64,000 nucleotides of DNA from Marinobacter sediminicola (GCF_031157525.1 NZ_JAVIXR010000008.1:62001-126000); one strand, 5' to 3'. Positions 45,081 to 54,710 are shown, counted from the stretch's first letter. The notes: generated by a model not told the origin, from the letters alone. A program made the numbers and translations.

Positions 45081-45908
45081 CTAGTCCAGATAGAGGTCTG
45101 GCAACAACGGCTTGTCATTGGCCTCATAACGGTAGCCTTCAAAATCGGTTACGCCGTCCTGGCGCAGCACGTCTTCGTCTATCAGGTTTTGGCCTGTCAT
45201 CTCTTCAATAGAGTGATTCAGGATGCTTACCGCTGCATCTGCCATGATCTCGGGAGTCCGGCCTTGTGCCATCATTTGCGCTCCGCCCGCTTCATGCTCA
45301 ATGGCCGCGGTCGAGATAAGCGTTTTCGGCCAGAGCGTGTTAACGGCGATACCGTAGCGTTTAAACTCCTGGGCCATGCCAATGCTGATCATGGTCATGG
45401 CGTATTTTGTGGAGGTGTATGGCCCAAACTGAGCAAACCATTTCGGGTCAAGGTTCAGCGGCGGTGACATGCTCAGAATGTGGGCGCGCTTGGATTTTTT
45501 GAGCCAGGGTAGGGCGGCCTGACTGCAGGCAAGCACAGCGCGGGCATTCACTTGATGCAAGAGATCGAAGCGACTTACCTTCAGATTCTCTACGCCAGTC
45601 AGGCGAATGGCGCCGGCGTTGTTGATCAGGGCGTCAATGCCGCCAAAGTGTTCAGCGGCTTCATCGATACGCTGCTTGATCTGATCTTCATCGCGTACGT
45701 CGAGTACCACCGGCAGCGCCTGGCCACCGGCCGCACGAACTTCTTCCGCTACGGTGTGGATGGTGCCTGGCAGCTTGGGATGAGGTGTGTCTGACTTTGC
45801 CGCGATAATCACGTTTGCGCCCTGGCGTGCACAGGCGAGGGCGATGGCACGGCCGATGCCCCGGCTGGCGCCGGTAATAAATACGGTTTGGTTTTTCAAT
45901 GTGTTCAC
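45081..45908 (-). CDS. atuG: short-chain dehydrogenase of the terpene cluster (AtuG-like)
   Basis: The 275-residue SDR has the cofactor motif TGASRGIGRAIA (12-23), NNAG near 91-94 and an active-site YTSTKYA (about 165-171). The Ser position reads MSPP, somewhat unusual. It resembles HSDL2-like SDRs (IIAAKSDTPHPKLPGTIHT). Its start overlaps the atuF stop by four bases and it sits between atuF and atuH, as in Pseudomonas. A role in oxidising terpene alcohols or hydroxyacyl intermediates is suggested; it is not biochemically certain. Confidence 0.87.
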   Translation of the reverse strand: MNTLKNQTVFITGASRGIGRAIALACARQGANVIIAAKSDTPHPKLPGTIHTVAEEVRAAGGQALPVVLDVRDEDQIKQRIDEAAEHFGGIDALINNAGAIRLTGVENLKVSRFDLLHQVNARAVLACSQAALPWLKKSKRAHILSMSPPLNLDPKWFAQFGPYTSTKYAMTMISIGMAQEFKRYGIAVNTLWPKTLISTAAIEHEAGGAQMMAQGRTPEIMADAAVSILNHSIEEMTGQNLIDEDVLRQDGVTDFEGYRYEANDKPLLPDLYLD

Positions 45909-47875
45909 TGTTGATTCTCCTGTTCGGATGCTTCGCCGGTGGTCACTTCCACCAACAATTGATTACGCTTGACCTGGTCACCTTTGGTGGTCAGTACCTG
46001 AGCTACGACACCGTCGCAGTCGGCTTTGACCGGGTGTTCCATCTTCATGGCTTCGAGTATGACGAGGGTGTCGCCCTGGCTAACGGTTTGGCCGGGTTCT
46101 ACCAAAACGTCGATAATGGCGCCGTCCATAGAGGCCTGAATGCGCCCACTACCGGCACCATTAGCACCTGCCGCAGGCTGGTGAGTGAGATCAGTGACCG
46201 ACCACGACTCTCCGAACGCCTGCAAATATAGGGAATCCCCAGCGCGGTGATATTGGCAACGCTGACGAATGTTGTTGTCGATAATGCATAAAATGCCGTT
46301 ATTCAGGCTGGTCACGACCAATTCGTGATGTTCGTCACCGAGACTGCAGGACACTTTGTTGCCGCTGCTTTGTACCAGTAGCTCAACCGTTTCGTCGCCG
46401 ACGGCCAACTTCATGGGTGTGTTCGTGGCGGGTGCGTTGCTCCAGGCTTTGTTACCGGCTGTATCGTGGGCCAGTACACAGGCTGCAATGGCAAGCTGGC
46501 GGATTTGCAGTTTGGCTGGCTGCAGTGACGGGTCTTCACTGAAGCCCTGTTGCAGGAATGCTGTGGTTGCTTCACCGGCGCCAAAGGTGCTGTCGGCAAT
46601 GATGCGGCCGAGGAAGTACCGGTTGGTTGTGACACCAAATACGGTTGTATCTTCCAAAGCGCGAATCAAGCGGCGGCGTGCTTCATCCCGGTTTTCACCC
46701 CAAGCGATGACTTTTGCAAGCATGGGGTCATAGTGCGGTGTAACTTCATCACCGGAGCGCACCCCTGTGTCATAACGCAGGCCTTCGCCTTCCGCAGGCT
46801 GGAAAATATGCAGTGGGCCGGTCTGGGGCGTGAAGCCGTTGGATGGGTCTTCCGCGTACAGCCGGACTTCGATGGCGTGGCCGTTCAATTCGATGTCATT
46901 CTGAGCCAGGGGCAATGGCAGGCCTTCGGCAACGGTAAGCTGCCAAGCGACCAGATCCTGCCCGGTGATCAATTCTGTAACCGGGTGCTCTACCTGCAGG
47001 CGGGTGTTCATTTCCAGGAAGTAGAAGTTGCGGTCTTTGTCGACGAGGAATTCGACGGTGCCTGCGCCTTCGTAATTACAGGCCAGCGCCGCTTTTACGG
47101 CAGCTTCGCCCATGGCGACCCGGATTTCCGGTGTCACGAAGGGGGAGGGTGCTTCTTCAACGACTTTCTGGTGGCGACGCTGTACGGAGCAGTCCCGCTC
47201 GCCGAGGTATACGGCATTGCCGTGCTGATCGGCGAACACCTGAATTTCTACGTGGCGGGGTTCGATTACCGCTCTTTCGAGTATCAGTTCGTCGTCGCCG
47301 AATGCCTGCTTGGATTCGGAGCGCGCCCGTTTGATGTTGTCGGCCAGTTCGGATTCGCTGTGCACAAGACGCATGCCCCGGCCACCGCCGCCGGCAGAGG
47401 CTTTAATCATCAGCGGGTAGCCGATGTCAGCTGCTGCAGCAATGAGTTCCTCGTCGCTGGCGTTGTCGCCTTCGTATCCGGGAACAACCGGTACGCCGGC
47501 TTTTTGCATGGCGATTTTAGAGCGTCGCTTGCTGCCCATGAGTTCGATGGCGCCCGCTGGGGGGCCTACGAATACGATGCCAGCTTCTTTACAGGCGTCT
47601 GAAAAGCCTGAGTTCTCGGAGAGAAAACCGTAACCCGGATGGATGCAGTCGGCGCCTGTTTTGCGGGCGGCATCGAGTATGGCGTCGGCGTTCAGGTAAG
47701 ACGCGGATACTTGGGCCGGCCCTATGCAAACGGCTTCGTCTGCCAGTTCGGTGTGCATGGCATTGGCGTCAGCCTCGGAGTATACGGCGACGGTGCGGTA
47801 TCCGAGGGCTTTGGCGGTGCGAATAACGCGGACTGCGATTTCGCCCCGGTTTGCTATTAGTAACTTTTTCAACAT
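45905..47875 (-). CDS. atuF: geranyl-CoA carboxylase, biotin-carrying alpha subunit
   Basis: The 656-residue subunit contains a biotin carboxylase domain (about 1-445; ATP-grasp glycine loop KASAGGGGRGMR at 159-170, HPGYGFLSEN at 79-88) and a C-terminal biotin carrier domain with EAMKMEHP, biotin on Lys611. With AtuC it carboxylates the branched methyl group of geranyl-CoA to isohexenylglutaconyl-CoA. Methylcrotonyl-CoA carboxylase (LiuD) is a close relative; the atu gene order and the absence of liu partners favour the geranyl enzyme. Confidence 0.9.
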   Translation of the reverse strand: MLKKLLIANRGEIAVRVIRTAKALGYRTVAVYSEADANAMHTELADEAVCIGPAQVSASYLNADAILDAARKTGADCIHPGYGFLSENSGFSDACKEAGIVFVGPPAGAIELMGSKRRSKIAMQKAGVPVVPGYEGDNASDEELIAAAADIGYPLMIKASAGGGGRGMRLVHSESELADNIKRARSESKQAFGDDELILERAVIEPRHVEIQVFADQHGNAVYLGERDCSVQRRHQKVVEEAPSPFVTPEIRVAMGEAAVKAALACNYEGAGTVEFLVDKDRNFYFLEMNTRLQVEHPVTELITGQDLVAWQLTVAEGLPLPLAQNDIELNGHAIEVRLYAEDPSNGFTPQTGPLHIFQPAEGEGLRYDTGVRSGDEVTPHYDPMLAKVIAWGENRDEARRRLIRALEDTTVFGVTTNRYFLGRIIADSTFGAGEATTAFLQQGFSEDPSLQPAKLQIRQLAIAACVLAHDTAGNKAWSNAPATNTPMKLAVGDETVELLVQSSGNKVSCSLGDEHHELVVTSLNNGILCIIDNNIRQRCQYHRAGDSLYLQAFGESWSVTDLTHQPAAGANGAGSGRIQASMDGAIIDVLVEPGQTVSQGDTLVILEAMKMEHPVKADCDGVVAQVLTTKGDQVKRNQLLVEVTTGEASEQENQQ

Positions 47876-47907
47876 GGCTTATTACTCTTAATCGGTGCTA
47901 GGCCGCA

Positions 47908-48017
47908 AGTGAGAGGGAAAGAGGCTTCCAGAAAACCGCTACGAGCACATCCATGTGCGCTTGTTTCCGGCCGTCCTTGGCCTCCAACATTTTCTGGAAG
48001 CCTCTTTCCCTCTCACT
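47908..48017 (-). repeat. long-stem intergenic hairpin, copy D (inside atu operon)
   Basis: A perfect 28-bp inverted repeat (47908-47935 with 47990-48017) encloses a 54-nt core inverted like copy C, with an identical CAAGCGCACATGGATGTGC segment. The stem (AGTGAGAGGGAAAGAGG...) is unique. It lies between atuE (upstream) and atuF (downstream), in the transcribed region of the operon, where it could modulate read-through or mRNA stability. Confidence 0.9.
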
Positions 48018-48108
48018 CGCTCCGCAATCATTTGAATCGGTATGCCTGATCGTGAATGGCCGACGGCATTTCCTGAACGCTCGCCCACCGGCACTCACTC
48101 CCACGAGC

Positions 48109-48927
48109 CTACTTCGTGTCTGCCCAGGCTGGTGGACGCTTTTGCATGAATGCCATGGTGCCTTCGTTGCCTTCATTGCCTCTAACGGCTGCGGCGAACA
48201 TTTCGGCGGCGCTGTCGAGTAACCCGCTCATGGATTCGTGTCCAACTCGGTGAAGCAGAGCCTTGGTTTCAGCTGTGGCATTTGGTGCGCAGTTGCGAAC
48301 ACGCTCAACAGCGTGCGCCAGCATGTCCTCCAGCTCTACATCGGATGATGCGACCTGGTGAACAATGCCCAGTGAACAGGCTTCTTCGGCACCAATTCTC
48401 AAACCGAGAAGGGAAAGCCGGCGGGCCTGGGTGAGGCCGATTCGCTCTACTACAAACGGTGCGATCTGGGCCGGGATGATGCCGAGGGAGGTTTCCGGCA
48501 TGCCGAATTTTGCGGTGGGCCCCGCGATAGCAACGTCGGAGACGCAGGCCAAACCAAAACCGCCGCCCATTACCGCACCTTCGGTGACGGCGATGACGAC
48601 TTTGGAGGATTCGTTCACTTGCTGAATCATCGCCCCAAAGGCGCGGTTCAGAACATAGAAGGGGTCGGCCTCGCCTTCGCCGGTTTTCTGGCTGCGGGCA
48701 CCGGCTAAATCCTTGATGTCGCCACCAGCACAGAAATGGCCGCCGGAGCCGCGGATGACCACGGCGCGGATGCTGGGATCAGATTCCACTTCGGTAAAGA
48801 TTGTGGACAGCTCTGCCACCATTTGCAGGCTCATGGCATTCCGGGATTCCGGCCGGTTGATGGTGACGTGCAGGGCTGGGCCCTGTTTTTCCAGAAGCAG
48901 TGTTTCGCAGTGAGGCAAGGTTTCCAT
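48109..48927 (-). CDS. atuE: isohexenylglutaconyl-CoA hydratase
   Basis: The 272-residue crotonase-fold protein begins at the ATG with TTGGAG seven bases upstream; a longer start would run into hairpin copy E. NRPESRNAMSLQMVAEL, SGGHFCAGGDIKDLAG (oxyanion hole, about 64-79) and AVMGGGFGLACVSDVAIA (about 116-133) are typical. In the Atu pathway AtuE hydrates isohexenylglutaconyl-CoA to 3-hydroxy-3-isohexenylglutaryl-CoA. The liu counterpart LiuC is similar; cluster order supports AtuE. Confidence 0.9.
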   Translation of the reverse strand: METLPHCETLLLEKQGPALHVTINRPESRNAMSLQMVAELSTIFTEVESDPSIRAVVIRGSGGHFCAGGDIKDLAGARSQKTGEGEADPFYVLNRAFGAMIQQVNESSKVVIAVTEGAVMGGGFGLACVSDVAIAGPTAKFGMPETSLGIIPAQIAPFVVERIGLTQARRLSLLGLRIGAEEACSLGIVHQVASSDVELEDMLAHAVERVRNCAPNATAETKALLHRVGHESMSGLLDSAAEMFAAAVRGNEGNEGTMAFMQKRPPAWADTK

Positions 48928-48953
48928 AAAACGACTCCAAGAAGAATGTCTGG

Positions 48954-49069
48954 AGCTGGCGGCCCGGCACGGCTGTTCAGGACTGTTGAGGGCCATGGAT
49001 GGCCCGATTCAAGCCCTACAAGGATGTACTTGTGGGCGTGTCCTGAACAGCCGTGCCGGGGTGCCAGCT
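48954..49069 (+). repeat. long-stem intergenic hairpin, copy E (inside atu operon)
   Basis: A 30-bp inverted repeat with two mismatches (48954-48983 with 49040-49069) encloses a 56-nt core with GGGCCATGGATGGCCC and TACAAGGATGTA. It has the orientation of copies A and B but is the most diverged. It occupies almost the whole gap between atuD and atuE. Confidence 0.88.
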
Positions 49070-49081
49070 GTGCTCCGTGAT

Positions 49082-50242
49082 TCAGCCTTTGGGCTTGCCA
49101 GGCAAGATGCCCATCATCTTGCTGATGATACCCAGCATGATTTCATCGGCGCCGCCGCCGATAGACACCAAGCGAACATCGCGGAATGCACGGGATGCCG
49201 GGTTGTCCCACATGAAGCCGTTGCCGCCCCAGTATTGCAGGCAGCTATCGGTAACTTCACGGCCCAGACGACCGGCTTTCAGCTTGGCCATGGAGGCGAG
49301 TTTGGTTACGTCTTTGCCTTCAACGTGCAGTTCGCAGGCTTTGTAGGTCAAGGCGCGCAGGGCCTCTACTTCTGTCTGCAGCTCGGCCAGGCGGAAGTGA
49401 ATGACCTGATTGTCGATCAGCGGTGTACCGAAGGTTTTGCGCTCACGGCAGTATTCAATGGTCTGGTCGATGCAGTTTTCCAGCGCTTTGATAACGTTGG
49501 CAGCGCCCCACATGCGCTCTTCCTGGAATTGCAGCATCTGCATCATGAAGCCGGTGCCCTCGGCACCAATGCGATAACGCTGTGGAACACGAACGTCGTC
49601 AAAGAAGATCTGGGCAGTTTCCGAGGAGCGCATGCCCAGCTTGTTCAGGTGTGGGCTCATGGTGATGCCCGGGGAATTCATGGGTACGATGATCAGTGAT
49701 TTATTCTTGTGGGGCTTGTCATCACTGGTGTTGGCCAGCAAGCAAATGAAGTCTGCCTGAGGGCTGTTAGTGATCCACATTTTGGAGCCGTTGATGATGT
49801 AATCATCGCCGTCTTTCTTGGCTGTGGTTTTCAGGCCTGCCACGTCGGAACCAGCACCTACCTCACTCACGCCAATGCAGCCGATCATGTCGCCGGTAAT
49901 GGCCGGCGCCAGAAAGCTGCGCTTCAGTTCGTCTGAGCCGAAGCGGGCGATAGCAGGCGTGCACATGTCAGTCTGAACACCAATTGCCAAAGGTACGCCG
50001 CCACAGTTGGCCATGCCCAGTTCTTCAGCTGCAACGAGGTTGTAGCTGTAGTCCAGCCCCATGCCGCCATATTCCTCAGGTTTCTGGATGCCTAGTACAC
50101 CAAGGTCGCCCAGTTTTTTGAATATTTCCCGGATGGGGAATTGGCCGGCTTCTTCCCACTCGTCGCAATGGGGGTTGATTTCTTTTTGCACGAAATCGCG
50201 GACGGTTTTTCTCAGAGCTTCGTGTTCGGCTGTAAATTTCAC
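49082..50242 (-). CDS. atuD: citronellyl-CoA dehydrogenase
   Basis: This 386-residue acyl-CoA dehydrogenase has the FAD motif IGCIGVSEVGAGSDVAGLKT (about 124-143), KMWITNSPQADFI near 162-174, and a C-terminal WGGNGFMWDNPASRAFRD. The catalytic-base region reads SIGGGADEIMLGII, with the Glu near residue 370. In P. aeruginosa AtuD oxidises citronellyl-CoA to geranyl-CoA. Synteny gives the assignment; isovaleryl-CoA-type dehydrogenases are the nearest alternative. Confidence 0.9.
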   Translation of the reverse strand: MKFTAEHEALRKTVRDFVQKEINPHCDEWEEAGQFPIREIFKKLGDLGVLGIQKPEEYGGMGLDYSYNLVAAEELGMANCGGVPLAIGVQTDMCTPAIARFGSDELKRSFLAPAITGDMIGCIGVSEVGAGSDVAGLKTTAKKDGDDYIINGSKMWITNSPQADFICLLANTSDDKPHKNKSLIIVPMNSPGITMSPHLNKLGMRSSETAQIFFDDVRVPQRYRIGAEGTGFMMQMLQFQEERMWGAANVIKALENCIDQTIEYCRERKTFGTPLIDNQVIHFRLAELQTEVEALRALTYKACELHVEGKDVTKLASMAKLKAGRLGREVTDSCLQYWGGNGFMWDNPASRAFRDVRLVSIGGGADEIMLGIISKMMGILPGKPKG

Positions 50243-50344
50243 GGTGTTATTCTCCTGCTGTTTTTTGGTTCGTGCCTTCGTTCGTTTGAAGCACGTGTTC
50301 TATCTTTTGATTACCAGTATGTCGTCAGTCTGGATTAGCGCCGA

Positions 50345-51961
50345 TCAGAGTCGGGCTACGCCAAAGGTGTTGGGTCGGAGCTGGCGCGTATCGGCTTCCC
50401 GGAACATGTCGAGTACCAGAGCCACAACTCTTCGGGTATCCCGTGGATCGATCAGGCCGTCATCCCATAACCGAGCTGTACCAAACAGGGCTGTTGAGCC
50501 ATCTTCCAGTTTTTTGGCAGTGGCTTGTTCCAGGAAATCGAGGGTTTTGGGATCGGGCTCGACGCCGCTGCGGCGCTGTTTATCTTCCGCCACAATGCGC
50601 ATAACCTTGCCAGCCTGGGCTGGGCCCATAACGGCGGTTCGGCTGTTGGGCCATGCGAAGATGAAGCGGGGGTCAAGGCCGCGACCACACATGGCGTAGT
50701 TGCCCGCGCCGTAGGAACCGCCAATCACAACCGCAACTTTAGGCACGCGACAGTTGGCAACCGCCTGGATCATTTTCGATCCGTTTTTAATGATGCCGTT
50801 CTGCTCGGAATGCGTGCCCACCATGAAGCCAGTGGTGTTGTGCAGGAACAGTAGCGGGGTGCCTGCCTGGTCGCAGAGCTGGATAAACTGTGCTGCCTTT
50901 GCGCTACCGGCCGGGGTGATCGGGCCATTGTTGCCAATGATGCCGACAGCGTGTCCTTCTATGCGAATGGTGCCGCATACGGTCTGGCTGTCGAACTCAT
51001 TTTTGAAGTCCATGAACTTGGAACCATCACCGATGCGCGCCAGAATTTCGCGCACGTCGTATGGCTTTTTGGAGTCTGAGGGGATAACGCCCAGCAGCTC
51101 TTCAGCAGGGTAAAGAGGCTCATCCCATTTTAGTTCGCGCATAGGGGGGAGCAGTTCGTTCCATGGAAGGGCTTCCATGACGTTCCTGGCTTGGCGGATG
51201 CCATCTGCGTCGTCCTCGGCCAGATATTCAACGGTACCGGCAACCTGTGCGTGCATTTCTGCACCACCAAGCTCCTCGTCGTCGGCTATTTCACCGGTTG
51301 CAGCTTTTAGCAGCGGTGGGCCGGCCAGGAACATTTTGGCCTTGCCACGGATAGCGATTACGTAATCCGACAAGCCGGGCTGGTAGGCGCCGCCGGCAGT
51401 GGCGTTGCCATGTACAACGGTAACCTGCGGAATGCCCGCAGCGGACATACGGGCTTGGTTAGCGAAGCCCCGTGCACCCTGCACAAAAATATCCGTAGCG
51501 TAATTTAGGTTGGCGCCACCGCTTTCGGAAAGTGAAACAACCGGAAGTTTGTTCTCTTTGGCAATCTGCTGCAGGCGCAGGGTTTTATCCAGGCCTGCTG
51601 GCGTAATCGTGCCGCCTTTGATGGCGCTGTTGCTGGCGAGAATCAGGCAGCGGATGCCGCTAACGGTACCTATGCCTGCAATGATGCCGCCACCGGCCAT
51701 GCTGCCGTCTTTGTCATCGTGCATTTTGTAGCCGGCTAGAGAGCATAGCTCCAGGAAAGGCGTGCCACGATCCAGCAAACGGTTGATGCGATCCCGGGGC
51801 AGGAGCTTTCCGCGCTTGGTGAACTTTTCCCGTGCTGCTTCTGCCAAGTCGAGAACTTTTTGTTCTACATCACGGAAGGTCCGGATGTGTTCTTCCATAG
51901 CCTCGGTGTTACCACGGAATTCATCCGATTGCGGGTTAACGCTGGTTTCCAGTGTTTGCAT
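50345..51961 (-). CDS. atuC: geranyl-CoA carboxylase, carboxyltransferase beta subunit
   Basis: The 538-residue subunit has two crotonase-like carboxyltransferase domains with oxyanion-hole glycines in GSMAGGGIIAGIGTVSG (about 91-107) and VVIGGSYGAGNYAMCGRG (about 419-436). It transfers CO2 from the biotin of AtuF onto geranyl-CoA. A gap of about 100 bases separates it from atuD. Methylcrotonyl-CoA carboxylase beta (LiuB) is the close paralogue; context decides in favour of AtuC. Confidence 0.91.
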   Translation of the reverse strand: MQTLETSVNPQSDEFRGNTEAMEEHIRTFRDVEQKVLDLAEAAREKFTKRGKLLPRDRINRLLDRGTPFLELCSLAGYKMHDDKDGSMAGGGIIAGIGTVSGIRCLILASNSAIKGGTITPAGLDKTLRLQQIAKENKLPVVSLSESGGANLNYATDIFVQGARGFANQARMSAAGIPQVTVVHGNATAGGAYQPGLSDYVIAIRGKAKMFLAGPPLLKAATGEIADDEELGGAEMHAQVAGTVEYLAEDDADGIRQARNVMEALPWNELLPPMRELKWDEPLYPAEELLGVIPSDSKKPYDVREILARIGDGSKFMDFKNEFDSQTVCGTIRIEGHAVGIIGNNGPITPAGSAKAAQFIQLCDQAGTPLLFLHNTTGFMVGTHSEQNGIIKNGSKMIQAVANCRVPKVAVVIGGSYGAGNYAMCGRGLDPRFIFAWPNSRTAVMGPAQAGKVMRIVAEDKQRRSGVEPDPKTLDFLEQATAKKLEDGSTALFGTARLWDDGLIDPRDTRRVVALVLDMFREADTRQLRPNTFGVARL

Positions 51962-51971
51962 AAACGTATCC

Positions 51972-52838
51972 TCAATCCTCGCTGAGCACTTTGGGCGTTA
52001 CAGCCCGGTGGAAGCCATTGAAGGGCTCATTGTTTTTTGCTTTGGGCAGTGGCCATATCCGGGTGCCTTGGGAGGCAGCGCCATCAATGCGCAGGCAATC
52101 GCCACTGATGAAGGACGCGCCGGGGCTAAGCAGGAAGCAGATCGCCGCACTGATTTCAGATTCAGTGCCCATGCGCTTGATGGGCACGTTATCGCCAAGG
52201 CTGCGAATCCACTGCTTCATGTGCTCGGGGTAGTTATCCATGCCGCTGGAGGCGATCCAGCCTGGCGCAACCGCATTCACTCGAACGCCGGAGGTGCCCC
52301 ATTCCACAGCGGCGGTCTGGGTGAAGTTCACCATGCCCGCCCTTGCCGCACCTGAGTGACCCATGCCGGGCATGCCGCCCCACATATCTGCCACAATGTT
52401 CACGATGGAGCCGCCTGTTTTTGACAGGGCTTGGGTGTAAGCTTCTCGTGCCATCAAAAAGCCACCGGTGAGGTTGGTGCGAACCACTGTCTCCCAGCCT
52501 TTCTGGTTAATGCCGGCCAGAGGTGAGGGGAACTGGCCGCCAGCGTTATTCACCACACCGTGCAGGCCGCCGTGCTCTTCAATAATTGCCTTCACTGTGG
52601 CTTTAACCGACTCTTCTTCACGGATGTCGCACACGTGGGCCGAGGCAGTGCCACCGTCTTCAAGTATCTCTGCTTTTACAGCTTCAACTTTTTCGACTTT
52701 ACGACCTACAAGCGCAACGTTGGCGCCCAGAGACGCGAGTTCGTGGGCCGTGCAGCGGCCGATGCCAGAACCGCCACCGGTTACGATAAAAGTCTGGCCC
52801 TTGAATAGGTCAGGGCGGAAAACCGATTGATAGCTCAT
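51972..52838 (-). CDS. atuB: short-chain dehydrogenase of the terpene cluster (AtuB-like)
   Basis: The 288-residue SDR has VTGGGSGIGRCTAHELASLG (19-38), NNAGGQFPSPL (about 97-107), and C-terminal GPSFISGDCLRIDG-like features (GASFISGDCLRIDGAAS). The catalytic Tyr position falls in a GMGHSGAARAGMVNF stretch, where the usual YxxxK reads HSGAARA; this is seen in peroxisomal trans-2-enoyl-CoA reductase/2,4-dienoyl-CoA reductase-like SDRs, so reductase-type chemistry is possible. It lies between atuA and atuC as in Pseudomonas. Confidence 0.88.
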   Translation of the reverse strand: MSYQSVFRPDLFKGQTFIVTGGGSGIGRCTAHELASLGANVALVGRKVEKVEAVKAEILEDGGTASAHVCDIREEESVKATVKAIIEEHGGLHGVVNNAGGQFPSPLAGINQKGWETVVRTNLTGGFLMAREAYTQALSKTGGSIVNIVADMWGGMPGMGHSGAARAGMVNFTQTAAVEWGTSGVRVNAVAPGWIASSGMDNYPEHMKQWIRSLGDNVPIKRMGTESEISAAICFLLSPGASFISGDCLRIDGAASQGTRIWPLPKAKNNEPFNGFHRAVTPKVLSED

Positions 52839-52861
52839 AATTCCAAATCCTTCTTGACGAC

Positions 52862-54658
52862 TCAGGAGGCCAATAGCCCGGCAGGCACTGGCACTGGAAA
52901 CTCCAGTAACTGTTGAGCAAATGCCTTGCCTTGCGGATCAATGCGCAGGCTGGCTACGCCACCTCCGCCCAGGCTGTGCTCCAGCAGGAAGTTGAATGCG
53001 TAGAGCCCGGGCAGTGTCCAGCGGGTAACCTTGCCGGTTTCAGGGTTGAGTGTGTGAGCCATCCACTCCGCCACAGCTTCTTCACTCAATGCGGCTGCAA
53101 TAAAAGGAACGAACTCAGGTTTGCGAGCAATAACGCCAATGTTGCTGTGGTCGCCTTTGTCGCCGCTGCGTGCCCAGGCCAAATCAATCAGGGGCACAGT
53201 GGTATCGGTCGCCGATGCGGCTTCGATTGAGGCTTGATCCTTGATCAGACCGGGCTGGAAGCCACCTGTGGAATCGACAGCAATGGGTGTTAGCTGTCCG
53301 TTCACATCAACAGAAACCGTTACGTCGCTCTTGGGGACCAGGCAGGAATAGAGGCGGATTTTGGGCCAAACGGCTGGCCGCCCACCCACGATGCCAGTCA
53401 GGCCAGGTGCCATGCCGGTAGCGGCTTGTGCGATCTCTCGGGAGAACAGCACCAAGGCTCCCTTCTTTGCGTGGGCTGCACTGATTTTCACAATGATTTC
53501 CCGCGTGCCCTGGCAGCGACCTTGCTTGCCATACGTGGCTTCCGTGCCCAGCAGTTCGATACTGGTTTCGGTGTAGTCTGGCAGGCCGCGCTCCTGGAAC
53601 AGGCGCGATGTTTTCGTGAGAATGGCTTCGGCCACTGCCTGGGCTTTCTTAGGAGCATCAATGCCAGCAAGCAGGAAGGTTGCGGTGCATTTGAAGCCAT
53701 CGGGCCAAGTGCCGGATACCTTGTAGCTGTCGGTGGGCGGCAACCCGCGGGCGCCACGAACGGTCACACGGTCCGGGCCGCTTTCGATCAACTCTACATC
53801 CGTAAAATCGCAGGTGACATCTGGCAGTAGATACGCGCGGGGATCGCCAATTTCGTAAACCAGTTGCTCAGCGACCGTGCCACGACTTACCAGGCCACCC
53901 GTGCCATCCGGCTTGGTAACAACGAACTCACCATTTTCGCTGACTTCAGCAATCGGGAAGCCCATATCGGCGAATCCATCAGCAACGTCTTCCCAGTCGG
54001 TAAAGTTACCGCCGGTAGATTGCGCTCCGCACTCCAACAGGTGGCCGGCAAGGCTGGCTTGCGCCAGTTTGTCGTAGTCCTTCCAGTCCCAGCCGAATTC
54101 GTGAACCAGAGGCGCGAGCACCAAAGCGCTGTCGACCACCCGGCCAGTAAGAACAATGTCTGCGCCCTGATCCAAGGCAGCCGCCAAACCAGATGCACCA
54201 AGGTAAGCGTTCAGGCTAACCATCATTGCGGGCATAGGTGCGCCGGTGGCCATTTCGGTAATACCCGCTTTGCTCAGGGCCTGTTTCTGGGGTAGCAGAT
54301 CATCCCCGAGAACCAGAGCAATCTTCATGTCTACGCCGGCCTTTTCGCATAATGCTTGCAAAGCGTCACGGCAAGCGACCGGGTTCACGCCGCCGGCGTT
54401 GGTCAGTACGCGAATCCCTTTTGCTTTGATGTCAGCAAGGAGAGGGCCCATGACTGTTTCAACGAAATCCCGTGCATAGCCCTGGCTGGGGTCTTTCATC
54501 TTCTGGCCGGCCATGATCGACATGGTAACTTCGGCCAGATAGTCGGCGACCAGATAATCAATACCACCTTTGTGAACCAGTTGCGCTGCGGCCGTTTCAG
54601 TGTCGCCCCAGAAAGCGGAGGAACAACCAATCCGGATAGTCTTCGGTGAATTCGTCAT
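52862..54658 (-). CDS. atuA: AtuA, DUF1446 acyclic terpene utilization protein
   Basis: The 598-residue protein starts at the ATG behind AGGA; a longer in-frame start would cover the atuR operators. It begins [20 protein letters not shown], the DUF1446 hallmark, and includes [24 protein letters not shown] C-terminal sequence ([20 protein letters not shown]). AtuA is required for growth on citronellol/geraniol in Pseudomonas, but its reaction is not settled. It is the first gene of the operon, transcribed away from atuR. Confidence 0.93.
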   Translation of the reverse strand: MTNSPKTIRIGCSSAFWGDTETAAAQLVHKGGIDYLVADYLAEVTMSIMAGQKMKDPSQGYARDFVETVMGPLLADIKAKGIRVLTNAGGVNPVACRDALQALCEKAGVDMKIALVLGDDLLPQKQALSKAGITEMATGAPMPAMMVSLNAYLGASGLAAALDQGADIVLTGRVVDSALVLAPLVHEFGWDWKDYDKLAQASLAGHLLECGAQSTGGNFTDWEDVADGFADMGFPIAEVSENGEFVVTKPDGTGGLVSRGTVAEQLVYEIGDPRAYLLPDVTCDFTDVELIESGPDRVTVRGARGLPPTDSYKVSGTWPDGFKCTATFLLAGIDAPKKAQAVAEAILTKTSRLFQERGLPDYTETSIELLGTEATYGKQGRCQGTREIIVKISAAHAKKGALVLFSREIAQAATGMAPGLTGIVGGRPAVWPKIRLYSCLVPKSDVTVSVDVNGQLTPIAVDSTGGFQPGLIKDQASIEAASATDTTVPLIDLAWARSGDKGDHSNIGVIARKPEFVPFIAAALSEEAVAEWMAHTLNPETGKVTRWTLPGLYAFNFLLEHSLGGGGVASLRIDPQGKAFAQQLLEFPVPVPAGLLAS

Positions 54659-54710
54659 GTCTGTGCATCCTGTAGCTGTGTTGCCTTGGGTATCACGGAT
54701 GTGTGCCGGC

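Noticed and set aside
46550..47602. Open frame of 350 codons on the plus strand
   Set aside because: It mirrors the biotin carboxylase domain of atuF; composition is that of an antisense shadow and no family features are seen.
47898..48176. Open frame of 92 codons containing a QAHMDVLVAVF-like peptide
   Set aside because: It is translation of hairpin copy D; the same peptide arises from copy C, so it reflects the repeat and not a gene.
9722..49069. Hairpin family considered as CRISPR, attC sites or an insertion-sequence MITE
   Set aside because: Copies are single and dispersed, lack spacers, lack integron core sites and nearby integrases, and their outer inverted repeats are not shared between copies as transposon ends would be.
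43224..52838. Cluster considered as the leucine/isovalerate (Liu) pathway
   Set aside because: The carboxylase, hydratase and dehydrogenase are similar to Liu enzymes, but DUF1446 atuA, the two SDRs, the acyl-CoA synthetase and the divergent TetR repressor match Atu order, and no HMG-CoA lyase is present.
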